DNA of 10,208 nucleotides. Origin: DASRHY01 sp046765875. GTDB lineage: Bacteria > Actinomycetota > Actinomycetes > Propionibacteriales > Kribbellaceae. Below are positions 7,540 to 10,208 of this stretch, piece after piece. The stretch covers positions 1 through 10,208 of the forward strand of contig JBKPSJ010000197.1 in assembly GCA_046765875.1 (NCBI GenBank). The letters run 5' to 3'. The stretch's first letter is position 1, and each line of letters begins with the position of its first letter. The notes beneath the pieces were generated by a model. That model did not search any database. It was not told the DNA's origin and saw only the letters and a list, made by a program, of their open reading frames with translations. Position numbers and translations under genes: made by a program.

Positions 7540-9092
7540 GTGATCAGACCGGGCTCGCGCAGCCCGAGCCGCAGATACCGCCGCCTCCGACCGAACCGCC
7601 GGAGGCGCCGCCCGAGAAGAAGGGCCGGTTCACGCTGCCGTCGGCGTACACGATCTTGTTCGGCCTGATCGTGGTGATGGCGATCGCGACCTGGATCATC
7701 CCGGCCGGCCAGTACGACCTGGACAAAGAGGGCTCCCCGGTCCCGGGGACGTACCACGAGGTCGAGTCGAGTCCGCAGCGGATCCTGATCGACTCGCTCA
7801 CCGCGCCGATCAACGGCCTGTACGGCATCGAGGACGACAAGGGCAACATCAACTACTACAACTCCGGCGTGCTGTTCGGCGCGATCGACGTCGCGCTGTT
7901 CATCATCGTCATCGGTGGCTTCCTCGGCGTGACGATGAGGACCGGCGCGATCCAGGCCGGCATCGGCCGGCTGGTCAACCGGTTGCGCGGCCGCGAGCGG
8001 TGGATGATCCCCATCCTGATGTCGGTGTTCGCGCTCGGCGGCACGACGTACGGGATGGCCGAGGAGAGCCTGGCGTTCTATGCGCTGGTGATCACGGTGA
8101 TGATCGCGGCCGGGTACGACGCGTTGACCGGCGCCGCGGTGGTGCTGCTCGGTTGCGGGATCGGCACCCTCGGCTCGACGATCAACCCGTTCGCGACCGG
8201 TATCGCATCCGGGTTCGCCGGCACCTCGATCAGCGAGGGGCTGATTGCGCGGCTGGTTATTCTGATTCTCGGCCTGGCGTTCGGGATCTTCTTCGTGCTG
8301 CGCTACGCCGACCGGGTGAAGAAGGATCCGTCCAGGTCGGTGGTAGCCGACATGCGGGCCGACAACGAGGCTCACTTCAAGGCGCCTCAGTCCGACGGGG
8401 ACGCCGGCACCGGCGCCGTGGTCCTGACCGGGCGGCACAAGGCGATCCTGGCCCTGTTCGGGCTCGCGTTCGGCGTGATGATGTACGGCGTCATCCCGTG
8501 GGAGGACCTCGGCATCAATCTGCCGACCCTGTGGTGGTGGTTCCCGGAGATGACGGCGTCGTTCATCCTGTTCGCGGTGCTGATCGGCGTGGTCGGGCGG
8601 ATGAAGGAACTCGACCTGACCGGGTCGTTCGTGGACGGCGCGCGTGACCTGCTCGGGGTGGCACTGATCATCGGGATCGCCCGCGGCATCACCGTGGTGA
8701 TGAACAACGGGCAGATCACCGACACCGTCCTGCACTGGGCCGAGCAGGCGCTGGGGGACGTGAGCAAGACCGGGTTCGCGGTCGTGATGTACGCGCTGTT
8801 CCTGCCCCTGTCGTTCCTGATCCCGTCGTCATCGGGCCTGGCCACCGTAGCGATGCCGATCATGGCCCCGCTGGCCAACTTCGTAAATGTGCCGGCCGAC
8901 GTGGTGGTGACCGCCTACCAGAGTGCGTCCGGCCTGATGAATCTGTTCATCCCGACCTCGGCGGTGGTGATGGGCGGGCTCGCGATCGCGCGGGTTCCGT
9001 ACGGTTCCTACCTACGCTGGGTCTGGCCCCTCCTTGCCGTGCTGGCCGGGATCACGGTGGTGGTGCTGATGATCGCGTCCGCCGTCGCCTGA
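7536..9092 (+). CDS. YfcC/DcuC-family permease, candidate arginine/ornithine exchanger
   Basis: This polytopic membrane transporter of 518 residues belongs to the YfcC / C4-dicarboxylate anaerobic carrier group. A cytoplasmic Pro-rich head (about 10-27) precedes the first span (38-56), which ends in the family-typical WIIPAGQYD (53-61). Further landmarks: GVLFGAIDVALFIIVIGGF (111-129), GGTTYGMAEESLAF (168-181), GTLGSTINPFATGIASGFAG (210-229), IARGITVVMNNGQITDT (381-397), the conserved IPSSSGLATVAMPIMAPL (429-446) and SASGLMNLFIPTSAVVMGG (463-481). A soluble loop lies at about 258-300. The family name suggests dicarboxylates, but streptococcal ArcD arginine/ornithine antiporters fall in this family and sit in arc operons, so amino-acid exchange is the better guess here. 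The adjacent enzymes need arginine in and ornithine out, and no other arcD-like gene is seen in this window. The substrate is inferred from context. Confidence 0.9.
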   Translation: MSDQTGLAQPEPQIPPPPTEPPEAPPEKKGRFTLPSAYTILFGLIVVMAIATWIIPAGQYDLDKEGSPVPGTYHEVESSPQRILIDSLTAPINGLYGIEDDKGNINYYNSGVLFGAIDVALFIIVIGGFLGVTMRTGAIQAGIGRLVNRLRGRERWMIPILMSVFALGGTTYGMAEESLAFYALVITVMIAAGYDALTGAAVVLLGCGIGTLGSTINPFATGIASGFAGTSISEGLIARLVILILGLAFGIFFVLRYADRVKKDPSRSVVADMRADNEAHFKAPQSDGDAGTGAVVLTGRHKAILALFGLAFGVMMYGVIPWEDLGINLPTLWWWFPEMTASFILFAVLIGVVGRMKELDLTGSFVDGARDLLGVALIIGIARGITVVMNNGQITDTVLHWAEQALGDVSKTGFAVVMYALFLPLSFLIPSSSGLATVAMPIMAPLANFVNVPADVVVTAYQSASGLMNLFIPTSAVVMGGLAIARVPYGSYLRWVWPLLAVLAGITVVVLMIASAVA

Positions 9093-9441
9093 CCTCGAGC
9101 CCGGCGCGCAGCATCTCGGCCACCTCGGCCGCCCGGCCGCCGAGCATGCGCTCCGCGGATGGCTCGGGCCGCACGCCGAGCGAGTTGAGGGTCATCGCCA
9201 ACATCTCGTAGTGGCCGACCAGGAAGCAGAGCTCGATGAGCTGGGTGTCGCGCAACTCGGCCGCCAGCGGCACCCAGGTGGCGTCGGTGATGACGCGGTC
9301 GCCGTGGAGTTCGTCCGCCGCATCGAGCAGATGACGTTGACGCGGGGAGAATACGTCGCTTGCACGCCAGTCGGGGATCGCGTCGACAATGGCCGCGGGC
9401 ACGCCGCGGGACGGTGCGAGGCCGGCATGCTGAACCCACTC
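9052..9441 (-). pseudogene. C-terminal remnant of a carboxymuconolactone decarboxylase (CMD/AhpD-like) family gene
   Basis: This - strand frame encodes the EWVQHAG motif (from 9441), GVPAAIVDAI, then FSPRQRHLLDAADELHGD and ITDATWVPLA, and finally LCFLVGHYEMLAMTLNSLGV. That is the order and spacing of the C-terminal half of CMD-family proteins, which are alpha-helical proteins of about 180-190 residues. The N-terminal half, where a longer lead into EWxQH is expected, is absent. The only in-frame start (GTG at 9402) lies downstream of the EWVQH motif, so a complete domain cannot be translated. The frame continues open upstream to 9540 with no family resemblance. The 3' end overlaps the end of the permease gene by 41 nt, tail to tail. 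A short product from 9402 cannot be excluded, but I call it a gene fragment. Confidence 0.75.
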
Positions 9442-9443
9442 AC

Positions 9444-9566
9444 GAATTGCTCGAAGGGCGGCGCGGGCCCTGCGAAAACGGCGAACGACCCGATGGCCAG
9501 CGATGCCTTGCGGTCTTCGTGCTCGGCTTCCAGGAATGCGTCAGACAGTGGCGTTAGACGATCCAT
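9444..9566 (-). pseudogene. N-terminal remnant of a wax ester synthase/diacylglycerol acyltransferase (WS/DGAT) gene
   Basis: From an ATG at 9566, preceded by a modest GCGAGG ribosome binding site, the - strand encodes MDRLTPLSDAFLEAE, then SLAIGSFAVFAGPAPPFEQF. This matches the start of actinobacterial WS/DGAT proteins (MxRLsPLDaaFL... then a VFEGPAPsfEEf-like segment). These acyltransferases normally have about 450-500 residues and make wax esters or triacylglycerols from acyl-CoA. Only about 41 residues remain; after FEQF the frame turns to low-complexity sequence without family resemblance. The HHxxxDG active-site region is absent, so no acyltransferase can be made. Just 2-3 nt further on, in a frame one base back, the CMD-family homology begins. 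Confidence 0.75.
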
Positions 9567-9699
9567 GACGACCTCGCTCAGCGACGCCCCGAGTGGGCGA
9601 TACCTCAGTGTTGCCGCCGAGGCCCTGACGCGCCCGGATCAAAAGACACCAATGGACGGGGACGTCCGGCCTACCCGGCCCCTCCGCTGGATGCGCTGT

Positions 9700-9720
9700 C
9701 GGAGCCGGCTCGGAGCCGGC
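9700..9720. repeat. Short direct repeat of cggagccggc
   Basis: The decamer cggagccggc occurs at 9700-9709 and 9711-9720, separated by one base. The repeat also contains the 10-base palindrome gagccggctc across the junction. It lies in the non-coding stretch 9567-9845, which otherwise shows only the terminator-like hairpin; I see no gene or clear promoter there. Function unknown; it may be simple GC-rich slippage. Confidence 0.5.
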
Positions 9721-9769
9721 CAGTTGTGGCAGCACGAGCCCGGCGTGTCGGCCGGTGACCGCAACAAGA

Positions 9770-9803
9770 CGGCGGACGAGCTGGCCGGTCAGCTCGTCCG
9801 CCG
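9770..9803 (-). terminator. Probable intrinsic terminator of the serine protease gene
   Basis: A perfect 14-bp inverted repeat (cggcggacgagctg at 9770-9783 and cagctcgtccgccg at 9790-9803) encloses a 6-nt loop. It starts 42 nt after the protease stop on the - strand. On that strand the stem is followed by tcttgttg, a weak T-rich tail, as often seen in GC-rich actinobacteria. On the + strand the stem is followed by a C-rich run, so - strand termination is favoured. Confidence 0.75.
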
Positions 9804-9845
9804 CCGTCTCCCCCCGAGGGGTTCAGGAGACCGGTGTTGCTTTCG

Positions 9846-10208
9846 TCAGCCGGTGACCAGGGTCAGGCCGTAGCGGCTGAGCGCCTCGTTGACCGGCTGG
9901 TGGAACGTGATGCCGCCGGTGGTGCAGTTGCCGGAGCCCCCGGACGTGATGCCCTGAGCCTGCACGCTGGTCGCACCGTTCGGCGAGACGTAGGCGCCGC
10001 CGGAGTCGCCCGGCTCGGCGCACACGGTGGTGCGGGTCAGGCCGTACACGATGCGGCCCTTGCCGTAGTTCACGGTCTGGTTGGTGGCCTGGATCACGCC
10101 GCAGTGCCAGCCGGTGGTGGAGCCGGAGCGGCAGATGCTCGAGCCCACGGCAGCGACGTTCGAACCGGCCACGGTCACGCCGGCGCCGGCGGAGTACTGG
10201 TCGACGAG
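9846..10208 (-). CDS. Secreted S1-family (streptogrisin/alpha-lytic type) serine protease, C-terminal part, 5' end outside window
   Basis: This extracellular chymotrypsin-fold endopeptidase is truncated by the window edge. The - strand frame enters at 10208 (VDQYSAGAGV...) and ends at a TGA at 9846-9848; 120 residues are visible. The motif CAEPGDSGGAY carries the catalytic Ser (codon at 10002-10004). The cysteines of CRSGSTTGWHC and the pair between CAEPGDSGG and GSGNC match the two conserved disulfides of streptogrisins. VNYGKGRIVYGLTRT, GITSGGSGNC and the terminal PVNEALSRYGLTLV are also typical. The catalytic His and Asp, the pro-region and the signal peptide would lie beyond the window. 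An internal GTG at 10178 is in frame but is not a plausible start, since homology continues upstream of it. Such enzymes are usually made as pre-pro-proteins and exported; whether this one is intact cannot be seen. A strong hairpin follows the stop. Confidence 0.93.
   Translation of the reverse strand, partial: LVDQYSAGAGVTVAGSNVAAVGSSICRSGSTTGWHCGVIQATNQTVNYGKGRIVYGLTRTTVCAEPGDSGGAYVSPNGATSVQAQGITSGGSGNCTTGGITFHQPVNEALSRYGLTLVTG

Larger units (their letters stand above)
2..9092 (+). other. Predicted transcription unit: P-type ATPase-arcB-arcC-arcA-small ORF-NhaC-YfcC
   Basis: Seven co-directional frames follow one another with gaps of 19, 13, 27, 21 and 9 nt and one 4-nt overlap, and without an internal promoter or hairpin that I can recognise. 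The promoter should therefore lie upstream of the window, at or before the ATPase gene. No clear terminator is visible just after 9092, so transcription may run into the antisense remnants beyond. Co-transcription is inferred from spacing only. Confidence 0.7.

Noticed and set aside
7380..8735. Long - strand open frame (451 codons) opposite the permease and antiporter genes
   Set aside because: Its product is rich in His, Asp, Arg and Gln with no recognisable domain, as expected for the antisense of a GC-rich membrane-protein gene. The + strand genes have clear family motifs.
9601..9700. Promoter for the WS/DGAT remnant, with a TTGATC-like -35 on the - strand
   Set aside because: No convincing -10 hexamer at proper spacing; the match is likely chance.
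9211..9873. 220-codon + strand frame across the remnant and non-coding region
   Set aside because: No family resemblance. It runs antisense to recognisable WS/DGAT and CMD sequence and through the terminator hairpin into the protease gene.

Overview
The window is uniformly GC-rich, and its reading frames strongly prefer G or C at the third codon position. Together with a streptogrisin-type secreted protease and a wax ester synthase/diacylglycerol acyltransferase (WS/DGAT) remnant, this points to a high-GC actinomycete. I cannot name the genus.

Positions 2-9092 form one tightly packed block on the + strand, with gaps of about 13-27 nt or small overlaps and a visible ribosome binding site before most genes. 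In order it holds: the 3' part of a type II cation P-type ATPase (5' end outside the window); catabolic ornithine carbamoyltransferase (arcB); carbamate kinase (arcC); arginine deiminase (arcA); a 48-residue small membrane-protein candidate; an NhaC-family antiporter; and a YfcC/DcuC-family permease whose ATG overlaps the antiporter stop. The three enzymes are a complete arginine deiminase (ADI) pathway: arginine to citrulline plus NH3, citrulline plus phosphate to ornithine plus carbamoyl phosphate, then ATP plus CO2 plus NH3. The YfcC-family permease is the best candidate for arginine/ornithine exchange (an ArcD role). The ATPase and the NhaC protein are ion transporters that could use or balance the ATP, ammonia and ion gradients produced. 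The gene order B-C-A followed by transporters differs from the classic arcDABC layout.

Positions 9052-9566 on the - strand are decayed. The first ~41 codons of a WS/DGAT acyltransferase run directly into the C-terminal part of a carboxymuconolactone decarboxylase (CMD/AhpD-like) protein in another frame. This looks like a deletion or recombination scar joining two gene remnants. The CMD frame overlaps the end of the permease gene tail to tail.

Positions 9567-9845 have no gene; they hold a short direct repeat and a strong GC-rich hairpin that probably terminates the last gene. Positions 9846-10208 (- strand, 5' end outside the window) encode the C-terminal part of a secreted chymotrypsin-fold serine protease of the streptogrisin/alpha-lytic type.

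I saw no tRNA, rRNA, CRISPR array, insertion sequence or phage gene. The most notable points are the ion-transport-rich ADI operon with its unannotated small ORF, the altered cation-site residues of the P-type ATPase, and the WS/DGAT-CMD scar.
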